The notes under the pieces: generated by a model
Told to the model about the DNA's origin: nothing
The model's database searches: none
Seen by the model: the letters and a program-made list of their open reading frames with translations, nothing else
Shown here: one piece after another, positions 14,301-22,763 of the stretch
Layout: the number at the start of each line of letters is the position of its first letter
How positions within the stretch are numbered: position 1 is the first letter of the stretch
NCBI GenBank assembly: GCA_964616985.1
Contig: CAZTVF010000051.1
Coordinates: forward strand, 1-34,423
Source: CAZTVF01 sp964616985
GTDB taxonomy: Bacteria; Planctomycetota; Phycisphaerae; SM23-33
Direction: 5' to 3'
DNA: 34,423 nt
Translations under genes and position numbers: made by a program

Positions 14301-15458
14301 GTGGCCAAGCACATCACCGACAATCACGCGACGCTGGCGATCAAGAAGAAGGTCGAACGCGTCGGGCGGCAAGAGTACCTGGATTACATGACCTTCAAGG
14401 CCAATCGCCGGCCGCCGTTCACGGAGATCTTCGGCCCGATCCTGGGGCTCAAGGAAGAGTGGGCCGCGCAGGGCGCGACGCAGGAAGAGCTGGACATGTC
14501 CTGCTATCGCTACCGCGACGGCCACTTCGGACACCTGCCGGCGTGGACGGGCTGGATGGGCGGGTGCGAGGAGCGGATCGTCGAGGAGACCGACGAGCAC
14601 ATCATCGGCATCGACCGCCGCGGCCGCCACGTCAAGCTGGCCAAGAAGGCGGCGACGCTGCCGCTGCCGATGGATTACCCGGTGAAGACGATGCAGGACT
14701 GGCTGAACATCAAGCATCACTACGAGTTCTCGGAGGAGCGGTTCGGGAAGGGGTGGGAGCAGGCCGCCCGCGACATCGCCGCCGCCGACAGCCTCGTCGC
14801 CGTCAACATCCCCGGCGGTTTTGATGAGCCTCGCGAACTGATGGGCGAGGAGCACCTGTGCATCGCCTACTACGAGCAGCCCGAACTCGTGCACGACATC
14901 CTGCAGACCATCGCCGAGACCGCGCACCGCGTGCTCGATCGCGTGTCGGCCACGGTGAAGATCGACGCGCTGTTCGTGCATGAGGACATGGCCGGCAAGG
15001 GCGGGCCGCTGGCCGGGCCGCGGCAGGTGCTGGAATTCATCAAGCCCTACTATCGCCGCGTGTGGGACCTTCTGCAGTCGCGGGGGGCGAGGCTGTTCTA
15101 CCAGGACAGCGACGGCGACATGAACGGCATCATCCCGGCGATGATCGAGTCGGGCGTGAACTTCATGTACCCCATGGAGCCCGCCGCCGGCATGGACATC
15201 GTGGCGGTGCGGCGGAAGTACGGAAAGCTGCTGGCGGTGATGGGCGGCATCGACAAGCATGTCATCCGCCGCAGCCGCGCGGAAATCACGGCCGAGCTGG
15301 AGTACAAGATCCCGCCGATGGTGGCCACGGGCGGCTGCGTACTGGCGCTGGACCATCGCATCCCCAACGGCACGCCGCTGGACAGCTACAAGTTCTACGT
15401 GGACGAGGCGTGGCGAATCATCGACCGCGAGGCCGCCAAGCTTCCTAAACTGGACTGA
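14301..15458 (+). CDS. UroD-like protein without the HxC zinc motif
   Basis: 385 residues from GTG 14301, with AAGGAA about 6 nt upstream. It has the UroD-superfamily pattern, including the long N-terminal extension (about residues 1-110) typical of planctomycete members. At the position of the HxC zinc pair of MtaA-type proteins it has YQDSDGD (267-273), although a later Cys346 in GGCVLALDHRIP matches the third ligand position. It therefore belongs to a different subgroup from the UroD-like protein at 2259-3341 and may not bind zinc in the same way. It is neither a confident HemE nor a confident methyltransferase. It lies directly after the sulfatase, so the two probably act in one pathway on a sulfated or methylated substrate. 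The next gene, an SppA-type protease, starts 76 nt later. Confidence 0.82.
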   Translation: MAKHITDNHATLAIKKKVERVGRQEYLDYMTFKANRRPPFTEIFGPILGLKEEWAAQGATQEELDMSCYRYRDGHFGHLPAWTGWMGGCEERIVEETDEHIIGIDRRGRHVKLAKKAATLPLPMDYPVKTMQDWLNIKHHYEFSEERFGKGWEQAARDIAAADSLVAVNIPGGFDEPRELMGEEHLCIAYYEQPELVHDILQTIAETAHRVLDRVSATVKIDALFVHEDMAGKGGPLAGPRQVLEFIKPYYRRVWDLLQSRGARLFYQDSDGDMNGIIPAMIESGVNFMYPMEPAAGMDIVAVRRKYGKLLAVMGGIDKHVIRRSRAEITAELEYKIPPMVATGGCVLALDHRIPNGTPLDSYKFYVDEAWRIIDREAAKLPKLD

Positions 15459-15534
15459 TTCATCCTGGCGTGGCCGTTATGTCGATGTAAGCTATCGGGG
15501 CCCTGGGGGCCCTCAGCCGAAAGAGGAGAATCCT

Positions 15535-16638
15535 ATGGCCGAAGGTGATGATCGCGTCGTGCCCACAGCCCTTGCCGCGCCGCCTGCGCAGATGACGCCG
15601 CCCCCGTGGTGGGTTCAGCCGCCGCCGAAGAGCGGGTTCCGCAAGTTCCTGCGGATCCTGTTCATCTCGCTGTTCGTGCTCTCAATCATCGTCAACATCG
15701 AGCTCACGATGATCCTGTTTCGTGGGCCGGTGGAGAAGCTCGACTCGACGGTGGTCGAAGACGGCGACAAGACGAACATCGTCGCCTTGTACCAGGTCAA
15801 CGGCATGATCGACCAGAAGGCGGCGGTGGGGCTGGCGAAGTTCTACCAGGTCGTCCGCGACAACCCGGCGATCAAGGCCGTGGTGATCCGCGTGGACTCC
15901 GGCGGCGGCGGCGTGGGCGCCAGCGACGAGATGCACTACATGATCAAGAACATGCGCGAGAAGCTCAAGAAGCCCGTGGTGGTTTCGATGGGCAGCGTCG
16001 CGGCCAGCGGGGGGTATTACATCTCCGCCCCGGCCGACGAGATCTTCGCCGAGCCCAGCACCATCACCGGCAGCATCGGCGTGATTGCGGCCTGGCCGGT
16101 GCTCAAGGACACGATGGACAAGATCGGCGTGCAGATGATCACCGTCCGCTCGAGCGAGGCGCGCGAATGGAAAGCCCGGGAGAACTACTGGGAAGTGCCC
16201 GATGAGCGGACGATGAAGAACCTCCAGGACATGCTCGATAAGATGCAGGAACGGTTCGAGCAGGTGGTTCGCGACGGCCGCGGCGACAAGATCAAGCTGG
16301 GGCCCGTCGAAGTGGCCAAGGCGCCGGCCACCGCGCCGTCTACCGCGCCGGCAGAGGCGGCGGCAAAACCGCCCGGCCGAGCGCCCTTCAACGGCCAAGT
16401 CTTCCTCGCGGCCGAGGCCCTGAATAATGGCTTGGTGGACAAGGTCGGCTACCTCTCCGACGCGATCGCGGCGGCGACTGCCAAGGCCGGGCTGACGAAG
16501 CCTTGCGTGCTGGACTATCATCGTCGCACGGGGCTGCTCGCGGCGATCTTCGGCGGCGATACCGAGGAAACGCCGGTCGGGGCCAAGCTGCTGGATGAAC
16601 TGACCTCCCCGCGCGTAATGATGTTGTGGAAGCCGTAG
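15535..16638 (+). CDS. sppA: Signal peptide peptidase SppA-type serine protease (peptidase S49)
   Basis: 367 residues, the single-domain (short) SppA form. ATG 15535 follows an AGAGGAG site. A cytoplasmic Pro-rich start (APPAQMTPPPWWVQPPPKSG, 14-33) leads to one membrane segment (about 38-62). The S49 core then follows, with RVDSGGGGVGASDEM, the nucleophile Ser158 in GSVAASGGYYIS, and TITGSIGVIAAWPVLKD. Lys191 is a candidate for the catalytic Lys of the Ser/Lys dyad. The family degrades leftover signal peptides in the membrane. An Ala/Pro-rich stretch (261-284) interrupts the core before NGQVFLAAEALNNGLVDKVG and looks like a flexible insertion. The next gene starts 21 nt downstream, so the two are likely to be transcribed together. 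Confidence 0.9.
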   Translation: MAEGDDRVVPTALAAPPAQMTPPPWWVQPPPKSGFRKFLRILFISLFVLSIIVNIELTMILFRGPVEKLDSTVVEDGDKTNIVALYQVNGMIDQKAAVGLAKFYQVVRDNPAIKAVVIRVDSGGGGVGASDEMHYMIKNMREKLKKPVVVSMGSVAASGGYYISAPADEIFAEPSTITGSIGVIAAWPVLKDTMDKIGVQMITVRSSEAREWKARENYWEVPDERTMKNLQDMLDKMQERFEQVVRDGRGDKIKLGPVEVAKAPATAPSTAPAEAAAKPPGRAPFNGQVFLAAEALNNGLVDKVGYLSDAIAAATAKAGLTKPCVLDYHRRTGLLAAIFGGDTEETPVGAKLLDELTSPRVMMLWKP

Positions 16639-16659
16639 CGGCGGCTGTATCCTGCGGGT

Positions 16660-18801
16660 GTGAGAACCGCCGTCGCCGTCGTCATCACGATGTCCATTCT
16701 GACCTGCGCCGCTGCAACGCGCGCCGACGATGACGCTGCCGCCATCGAACGCGGCACGAAGTACCTGCTGTCCACCCTCGATCCCAACGGCCGCTGCCGC
16801 TATGAATTCCCCGCCGGCCACCGCCTGTACGGCAGCAAGACGGCCACGTGCGTCTATACCCTGTTGAACGCGGGCGTGCAGCCTCGCGAGCCGGTGCTGC
16901 GCCGCGCCATCGAATGGCTGGGAGCGGCCGAGCTTACCAACACGCCCGCGGTCTCGTGGCGCCTGTGCGCGATGGCGGGCATTCGCGAAGACCAGGCCAG
17001 GGCCGTGATGCAGAAGGACCTGGGCACGTTGCTCAAGGCCGCCGGCGTCCAGGGCGGCTACGGTGAGTCGTTGGACGGGAACGAACCGTCCCGGGGCGAC
17101 ACGCTCAGCACGGCCCTGGCGGTGATGGCGCTGCACGCGGCCGAGGAGGCCGGTGCCGCGGTGCCGCCGGAGCATTGGCGGCGCGTGGCGGCATGGTGGC
17201 CGTCGCAGCAGCAGGAAGACGGCGGGTGGAACTACGCCTGGCGGCCCGACGTCCGCAAGAGCTACGGCTCGGCCACGGCGGCGGCGGTGGCGTCGGTGCA
17301 GCTTTGCGCAGGGCCTGGCCGGGACGAGGACGGCGCCGCGGCGGCCAAGGCATTGGACAGCGGCCTGGCGTGGCTGGTGCGGCGATACTCGCCTCAGAGC
17401 AATCCCGTCATCGGCGACAGCGAATACTACGACTGGCTGTTCCACCTCTCGCGCCTTGCGCACGCGGGGGGGCTGCGGCTGATCGCCGGGCAGGACTGGT
17501 TCGCGCAGGGGCGGGCGCAGCTGCTGGCGAGGCAGTCGCACGACGGAAGCTGGGGCTACGACGGCGGCGTGGGTGAAACCTGCCGCGCGATGATCGTGCT
17601 GCAGCGCGGGCGGGGCCTGCTGGCCGTGGCCAAGCTGCGATATGACGGCGCCTGGAACACCCGCCCCCGCGACATGGCCAACCTGTCGCGGTGGCTGGGC
17701 GTCAATTACGAGCGGGCGGTCGCATGGCAGATCGTCGATGCGAACATGCCGCTGGAAATGTGGCAGGATTCGCCCGTGCTGTACATCTCCGGCGGCGGCC
17801 GCTTCCAGCCCGCCGAGGCCCTGGCGCAGCGGCTGCGGGCGTTCGTGCTGCAGGGGGGTATGATCGTCTCGGACACCGCCGACGGCAGCAATGAGTTTAC
17901 CCTCGACATGCAGCGTCTCTACCAGCGGCTGTTCAGCGACTACCCGCTGCGGCCGCTGGACGCCGGGCACCCGGTGTTCAAGGCCTCGGCGGAGGTCAAA
18001 CCCGCTTGGGGGCTGATGGGCGTGTCGAACGGGGTGAGGACGCTGGCGATCCACTCTGCGGGCGACCTGTCGCTCGCACTGCACAAGGGGCGAGCGCAGG
18101 GCCAGGGCGGGTATGAATTGATGGCCAACATTCACGTGCTGGCGACCGATCACGACCCGTTGCGGTTCGTCCCGCCGCAGTGGCCCGCGGGGCCCGCCCC
18201 CGAGCCCAACGCCACGCTGGCCGTCGCCCGCGTCAAGTACGAGGGCAACTGGGACCCCGAGCCCCTCGCCTGGGGGCGGCTGGCGGCCCTGGTGGCCCAG
18301 CGCCATCGCCTGAGGTTGGACGTGACCCCCGTGGCGATGGAGCAACTCGATGCCCGCCGCTGGCCTCTGGCCGCATGGACGGGTACGGAATCGATCTCCC
18401 TGACGGTGCAGCAGGCGGCGGCTGTGAAGAAGTATCTCGGCGAGGGCGGCACGCTGCTGATCGACGCGGCCGGCGGTTCGGAGGCCTTCGCTAAAAGCGT
18501 CCAGCAGCGGGTCCTGCCGCTGATGGCCGATACTGTCTCGGGGCTGGAGGCGAACGATCCGCTGGTGGCAGGGCTGGGCAAGGGGCTCTATCGCCGGCAG
18601 TTCGCGGCCGCCCTGGGCAGCGGGGCGGCGAATGCCAGGCTGACGGGCGGGTTCATCGAGAAGCGGCTGGCGGTGATCTTCAGTCGCGACGACATCACGG
18701 CCGGCCTGGCGGGCTGCGGCGGGTACCGGATCGCCGGCTACTCACCGGCGGCCGCGGTGGGCATTGTGACGCGCGTCGTGCTGCGTGCAGCGGCACGCTG
18801 A
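16660..18801 (+). CDS. Secreted alpha-toroid (prenyltransferase/squalene-oxidase repeat) protein with two DUF4159 domains
   Basis: 713 residues from GTG 16660; the ribosome site is weak, and a GTG at 16658 is out of frame. A signal peptide (1-22, ending ATRA-DD) suggests export. Residues about 25-315 form an alpha/alpha-toroid of the terpenoid-cyclase/prenyltransferase type, with repeats such as QQQEDGGWNYAW and RQSHDGSWGYDGGVGETCRA. These lack the Asp-rich motif needed for cyclase chemistry, so the repeats are probably a binding scaffold. Two DUF4159 domains follow, at about 322-515 (VAKLRYDGAWN start) and 518-690 (VARVKYEGNWD start); each resembles an alpha/beta fold with a predicted glutamine-amidotransferase-like shape. 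The function of DUF4159 is not known. The gene is convergent with the CvpA-like gene, and the two stops lie only 22 nt apart. Confidence 0.85.
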   Translation: MRTAVAVVITMSILTCAAATRADDDAAAIERGTKYLLSTLDPNGRCRYEFPAGHRLYGSKTATCVYTLLNAGVQPREPVLRRAIEWLGAAELTNTPAVSWRLCAMAGIREDQARAVMQKDLGTLLKAAGVQGGYGESLDGNEPSRGDTLSTALAVMALHAAEEAGAAVPPEHWRRVAAWWPSQQQEDGGWNYAWRPDVRKSYGSATAAAVASVQLCAGPGRDEDGAAAAKALDSGLAWLVRRYSPQSNPVIGDSEYYDWLFHLSRLAHAGGLRLIAGQDWFAQGRAQLLARQSHDGSWGYDGGVGETCRAMIVLQRGRGLLAVAKLRYDGAWNTRPRDMANLSRWLGVNYERAVAWQIVDANMPLEMWQDSPVLYISGGGRFQPAEALAQRLRAFVLQGGMIVSDTADGSNEFTLDMQRLYQRLFSDYPLRPLDAGHPVFKASAEVKPAWGLMGVSNGVRTLAIHSAGDLSLALHKGRAQGQGGYELMANIHVLATDHDPLRFVPPQWPAGPAPEPNATLAVARVKYEGNWDPEPLAWGRLAALVAQRHRLRLDVTPVAMEQLDARRWPLAAWTGTESISLTVQQAAAVKKYLGEGGTLLIDAAGGSEAFAKSVQQRVLPLMADTVSGLEANDPLVAGLGKGLYRRQFAAALGSGAANARLTGGFIEKRLAVIFSRDDITAGLAGCGGYRIAGYSPAAAVGIVTRVVLRAAAR

Positions 18802-18823
18802 AGCGGCCGCGGTGGGGCGGCGA

Positions 18824-19951
18824 CTACTTTTTCTTTTCCACCAGGCGTGAAAGGGCCTCGGCCTCACTGGGCAGGCCGCGCGTGATCTCGGGCACGGCCT
18901 GGCGTGCGGAGCGGCGGAAGACGATGTAGTCGGGCTTTTCATCCAGCCCGACGCGGAACACCCAGTCGAGGATGAGCTTGCCCTTTGATTCCCGCTGGAC
19001 GGCCAGCCGAGTCAGCTGGGCGGCCTCGGCCCCCTTACCCGGCGGGGTAATGGGGCGCCAGTTGACGCCGCCCGGCCGGGTGGTGGTGTTCTTCACGTCG
19101 CGCATCTCTTCCCACGCGGTGAGGTAGGCCAGCGGGTAATGCCCCGTCTGCTTGTCGGTCACCAGTTCGAAGTGCGGGCCGGGCAGGCGGAACCATTTGC
19201 CGTCGGCCGCCGAAGGGGCCACGGCGACGCGGATCGCGATGACCTTGGTGGCGTCCGGATACAGCGGGTCGGCGGGGATGTCCTGCACCCAGTTGGCGTC
19301 GCTGATGTCGTAAGCGCCCAGCACGACCAGCGAGTTCACGTCCGCATCCGTGCGACCCACTCGATCCTTCTGGTCCTTGACCGTCTGCTCCATCTGCACG
19401 CGGGCGGCGAACAGCTCTCGCAGCAGGTCGTGGTGAACGTCGGTGAATCGCTGGTCGCCGCTGAACGACCCGGCCGACAGCGTATCAACCATGCCGACGA
19501 CAAACTCGTCGGGGTAGAACGGGGCCACGCGGTCCTGCCGCTGGAGCGACTCGTTGTAGGCGGTGTAGCCCATGAAGGAAGCGGGCACCGGCAGCATCTG
19601 CAGGGCCACCAAGGTCACGCCCACGGCCACCGTGCCGACGAACAGGCCCAGCGCGCCGCCGGCGAGGCGGTCCAGCCAGACGCTGGCCACGGCGTTGGCG
19701 CCCAGGAATTTGTCGGCGGCGAAACGCAGGCCCAGCAGCGGCAGGGCGAACAGCGCCAGCAGCGACACGCCCTCGGCGGGCGCCCCCAGCGTGTCTCGCA
19801 GGGCGGCCGCCAGCGGCTCGTAGAAGGCGAATGCCAGCACCGCGCAGACCGCCGTCAGGATCGCCATGATCAGGGCGCTGTAGAAGCCCTGGGTCACCTG
19901 GAAAAAGGCGATGCCCAGAATCAGCAACGTTACGACAATTATCAGAATCAT
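18824..19951 (-). CDS. CvpA-family membrane protein
   Basis: 375 residues; ATG 19951 has GAGGA 8 nt upstream. Four membrane segments lie in the first ~125 residues (from about 2, 28, 62 and 98), the layout of the CvpA/colicin V production domain, including LDRLAGGALGLFVGTVAVG, the family's conserved R-x2-G-x2-G-L pattern. The next ~250 residues are soluble, with no recognised domain and a basic, Lys-rich end. This tail makes the protein about twice the length of E. coli CvpA. Its role is unclear; CvpA proteins are linked to envelope homeostasis and colicin V production. It is the last gene of the pilus/secretion-type cluster, starting 18 nt after the pseudo-ATPase gene, so it may serve that machine in the membrane. 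Confidence 0.85.
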   Translation of the reverse strand: MILIIVVTLLILGIAFFQVTQGFYSALIMAILTAVCAVLAFAFYEPLAAALRDTLGAPAEGVSLLALFALPLLGLRFAADKFLGANAVASVWLDRLAGGALGLFVGTVAVGVTLVALQMLPVPASFMGYTAYNESLQRQDRVAPFYPDEFVVGMVDTLSAGSFSGDQRFTDVHHDLLRELFAARVQMEQTVKDQKDRVGRTDADVNSLVVLGAYDISDANWVQDIPADPLYPDATKVIAIRVAVAPSAADGKWFRLPGPHFELVTDKQTGHYPLAYLTAWEEMRDVKNTTTRPGGVNWRPITPPGKGAEAAQLTRLAVQRESKGKLILDWVFRVGLDEKPDYIVFRRSARQAVPEITRGLPSEAEALSRLVEKKK

Positions 19952-19969
19952 CTCGCCGTCCTCATCGAA

Positions 19970-21595
19970 TCATTTCTTGGGCTGTGCGGAGGCCCGCAGG
20001 ACCTCCTGAATGCTCGTAACACCGGAGATCACCTTGCGCAACGCCTGCTCCTGCAGGTACAGCATTTTGTTCTTTCGGCAGGCCGACTTGATGTCGCGCA
20101 GGCTTGCCCCCGAGCCGATCAACTGGCGAAGCTCGGGCGTCAGTTGCATGAACTCGAACGCGCCCGTTCGCTCGAAATAGCCCACGCCCTGGCAGGTGCG
20201 GCAGATGACGGGGTTGCCCTTCTCATCGCGGGCCTGCTGGGTCGGCGGGCGGTAGAATTTCTCGATCTGGCCGGCGGGGAGATTCGCCTTGGCCAGCAGC
20301 TGCGGGTCGGGCTGGTACGGTTCGCGGCAGTCCACGCACAGCTTGCGCAGCAGCATCTGGCACATCACTCCCTGGAGGTTGGCGACGGCCGCCGAAGCGT
20401 CGCCGCACAGCTTGACCCACTTGGCCAGGGCCGTCAGCGTGTCTTCGGCGTTCATGCCCAGGATCACGGTCTTGTCGGCGGCGGCTTCCATGATCAGGCG
20501 GGCGCTGTCGGCGTCGGTGCATTCGTCGATCATGAGCACGTCGGGATCGCGGCGAACGACCGGGGCCAGCGCGTCGGCCAGCCGTGCGTCGGTGTACGGC
20601 GTCTGCGTGATATTCTCCAGGGCCAGGGCGGGGTGCTTCTCCAGCGTCACCAACTGCTTGGTGAAGGCGTCCTGCTCTCGCAGCAGCGAGTACATCGTGC
20701 TGGTGATGCCGCTGCCGGGGCGGCCGGAGACGATGATCAGGCCGATGGTCTTGTTCATGAAACGCACGGCCTTGAGGACGTCTTCGGTCATGCCGAGCGT
20801 ATCGAGCTTCTGGCGGACGACTTCCTGGGCGATGCGGAACTGCACCTGCTGGCCGCCGGTCGTGCCGGCCGTGCTGACGGCGATGTCGATCCGCCGGCTG
20901 CCCATGTCGACCGAGAAGTCGCCCTTCTGCGGGCGGCGGACCTCCGAGGGGTCCAGGCCGCTGAAGGGCTTGAGGAACTGGATCATCATCTGGCCTTCGC
21001 TCAGCAGCAGGGGATCGCGGGGCGTGGCCACGCCGTCGATGAGCAGGCGGACGGTCATTTCGCTCCCGGCCGGCGAGAGCGTGACCTCGCTGGCGCGGCG
21101 CGAGATCATCTCGTGCAGCAGCTCCTGCAGGAGGTTGTTGGACTCGATCTGGTCAGGCAGCGACTCCTGGGCGTCCGGCGGGGGGACGAGCTTGCCGTTG
21201 TGCCCGTACAACTTCACCCGGGAGATGACGGTGACCGCCTGCTTCTTGCGGGCCAGCAGGCCGGCGATGTGCTGGCGGGTGAGGATGCGCGACTCGTGGG
21301 GCACGCGGCCGTTGCGGAAGACGACGTACGCGGCGATGGCGCCGCCGGCCACCAGCAGGTACGCCACGAGGCCCAGGATGTAGATGGGCAGCACCAGCCA
21401 CAGGATCACCCCCAGCAGGCCGGCCACCAGCGTGGCGGCGCTCCAGGTGCTCTGCGAGGCGTGGACGCGTTTGGCGTCGTGATAGACCTTGGGGGCCAGG
21501 TACAGCCAGGGCACCACCAGCAGCAGGAAGATGACGATCTTGAAGATCGAAAAATACCCGCCCAACTCTGGAACGACCGCGATCATTTGAGGCAT
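19970..21595 (-). CDS. Membrane-anchored GspE/PilB-like pseudo-ATPase
   Basis: 541 residues; ATG 21595 has GGAG about 8 nt upstream. The N-terminus carries three membrane segments (about 17-36, 52-71 and 73-92), unlike soluble GspE/PilB. A GspE-type core follows (about 150-540) with GGQQVQFRIA and a tetracysteine zinc motif (Cys420, Cys423, Cys465, Cys468). The nucleotide site is altered throughout. Walker A reads GRPGSGITS (291-299), with Ile297 where the phosphate-binding Lys should be. Walker B is DPDVLMIDECTDAD instead of VGEIRD, and the His box is GMNAED instead of TLHTND. It is probably a regulatory or structural partner of an active ATPase rather than an enzyme. The gene follows pilT by 14 nt. 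Confidence 0.9.
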   Translation of the reverse strand: MPQMIAVVPELGGYFSIFKIVIFLLLVVPWLYLAPKVYHDAKRVHASQSTWSAATLVAGLLGVILWLVLPIYILGLVAYLLVAGGAIAAYVVFRNGRVPHESRILTRQHIAGLLARKKQAVTVISRVKLYGHNGKLVPPPDAQESLPDQIESNNLLQELLHEMISRRASEVTLSPAGSEMTVRLLIDGVATPRDPLLLSEGQMMIQFLKPFSGLDPSEVRRPQKGDFSVDMGSRRIDIAVSTAGTTGGQQVQFRIAQEVVRQKLDTLGMTEDVLKAVRFMNKTIGLIIVSGRPGSGITSTMYSLLREQDAFTKQLVTLEKHPALALENITQTPYTDARLADALAPVVRRDPDVLMIDECTDADSARLIMEAAADKTVILGMNAEDTLTALAKWVKLCGDASAAVANLQGVMCQMLLRKLCVDCREPYQPDPQLLAKANLPAGQIEKFYRPPTQQARDEKGNPVICRTCQGVGYFERTGAFEFMQLTPELRQLIGSGASLRDIKSACRKNKMLYLQEQALRKVISGVTSIQEVLRASAQPKK

Positions 21596-21609
21596 TCAGT
21601 TACTCCGTT

Positions 21610-22761
21610 TCAACGGCCCAGCAGCCCCGGCCGCGTCGAGGAGATGCCACTCAAGAGCATCTTCAACTCGTCGACGTTGGGGGCCGCCTCGTAGGCGATC
21701 TTCGGGTCCACCGCGTTCTGCTCGATCAGGCCCAGCAGGCTTCGCGTCATGCTTCGCATGCCATCGCGTTCGCACGAGCGGATGACATCGGGTATTTCAG
21801 CATCCCGCTCCTCTTGAAGCAACTGGCGAATTGACGGATTGTTCAGAAGGATTTCGACGGCGGGGATGCGGCTGACGCCGGGCAGGATGCTGGGCAGCAG
21901 GCGTTGGCAGATCACCGCGCGGAGGTTGAATGCCAGCGACTGCCTCACCAGGCGCCGGTCGTCGGCGGGGAACAGATCCAGGATGCGGGTCACGGTCTGG
22001 GCGGCGCTGGAGGCGTGGATCGTCCCCAGCACCAGGTGCCCGGTCTCCGATGCCTGCAAGGCCGCCTGCAGCGTGTGGCGGTCGCGCATTTCCCCGATCA
22101 GCACCACGTCGGGATCCTCTCGCATCAGGTACTTCAGCGCCGTCTGGAAATCCGGCACGTCGATGCCGACTTCGCGCTGGCTCACGAGCGACTTCTTGCT
22201 CTCGTAGAGATACTCGATGGGGTCCTCGATGGTGACGATGTGGCAGGGGCGCGACCGGTTCACGTGCTCGATCATCGAGGAGATGGTCGTGCTCTTGCCC
22301 GCCCCCGTGGGGCCCGACAGCAGGATCAAGCCGTCGCGCATCTCCGCGATCTTCGCGATCTCCGGCGGCAGGTGAAGGTCCGAAAATGACGGGACGACGC
22401 GGCTGACGCGGCGGGCGGCAATGGCGACGTGGCCTCGCTGGCGGAAGACGTTGACGCGGAAGCGGTCGCCGCCTTCGATCTCGTAGGCGAGGTCGCAGCC
22501 GCCTTCCTGCTCGAGGGTCAGCTTCTGCCGGTCGCTCATCAGTTCCATCGCCATCTCGGCGATCAGGGCGTTGGGCAGCGGCTTGCCCTGGGTGGCCACG
22601 ATCCGCGTGTTTACGCGCATGTGGGGGGTGACGCCCGGCTTGATGTGCAGGTCGCTGGCGCCCAGTTTGGTCATCGCCAGGAAGTACTTCTGGAGCTTGG
22701 GTTCGCCGGGCCGGTCGCCGCCGATGGCGGCAGGTTCAGTCGGAGGGTTGGCCGATGACAT
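21610..22761 (-). CDS. pilT: PilT/PilU-type retraction ATPase
   Basis: 383 residues. ATG 22761 lies 2 nt after the hisF stop, and the upstream G-rich stretch inside hisF may serve as ribosome site. All catalytic parts are intact: Walker A SGPTGAGKST (149-158), Asp box IEDPIEYLYESKKS (178-191), Walker B DPDVVLIGEMRDR (216-228), and His box GHLVLGTIHASSA (241-253). Near the N-terminus LGASDLHIKPGVTPHMRVN is typical for PilT. The family forms hexameric motors that pull back type IV pili. Here the motor lies among GspE, GspF and pseudopilins, so the machine may be dynamic rather than a purely secretory T2SS. The downstream neighbour is a pseudo-ATPase that could modulate it. PilT and PilU cannot be separated from this sequence alone. 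Confidence 0.92.
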   Translation of the reverse strand: MSSANPPTEPAAIGGDRPGEPKLQKYFLAMTKLGASDLHIKPGVTPHMRVNTRIVATQGKPLPNALIAEMAMELMSDRQKLTLEQEGGCDLAYEIEGGDRFRVNVFRQRGHVAIAARRVSRVVPSFSDLHLPPEIAKIAEMRDGLILLSGPTGAGKSTTISSMIEHVNRSRPCHIVTIEDPIEYLYESKKSLVSQREVGIDVPDFQTALKYLMREDPDVVLIGEMRDRHTLQAALQASETGHLVLGTIHASSAAQTVTRILDLFPADDRRLVRQSLAFNLRAVICQRLLPSILPGVSRIPAVEILLNNPSIRQLLQEERDAEIPDVIRSCERDGMRSMTRSLLGLIEQNAVDPKIAYEAAPNVDELKMLLSGISSTRPGLLGR

Positions 22762-22763
22762 GG

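Noticed and set aside
15682..18345. Long minus-strand open frame opposite the SppA-type and DUF4159 genes
   Set aside because: The translation is His/Arg/Gly-rich without any domain, and it covers two well-supported plus-strand genes.
16660..18801. Squalene-hopene cyclase or prenyltransferase enzyme
   Set aside because: Only toroid repeats are seen; the catalytic Asp motif is absent, the protein is exported and DUF4159 domains follow.
19139..21694. Long plus-strand open frame opposite the CvpA-like and pseudo-ATPase genes
   Set aside because: Low-complexity shadow with no family marks; the minus strand has membrane segments and ATPase motifs.
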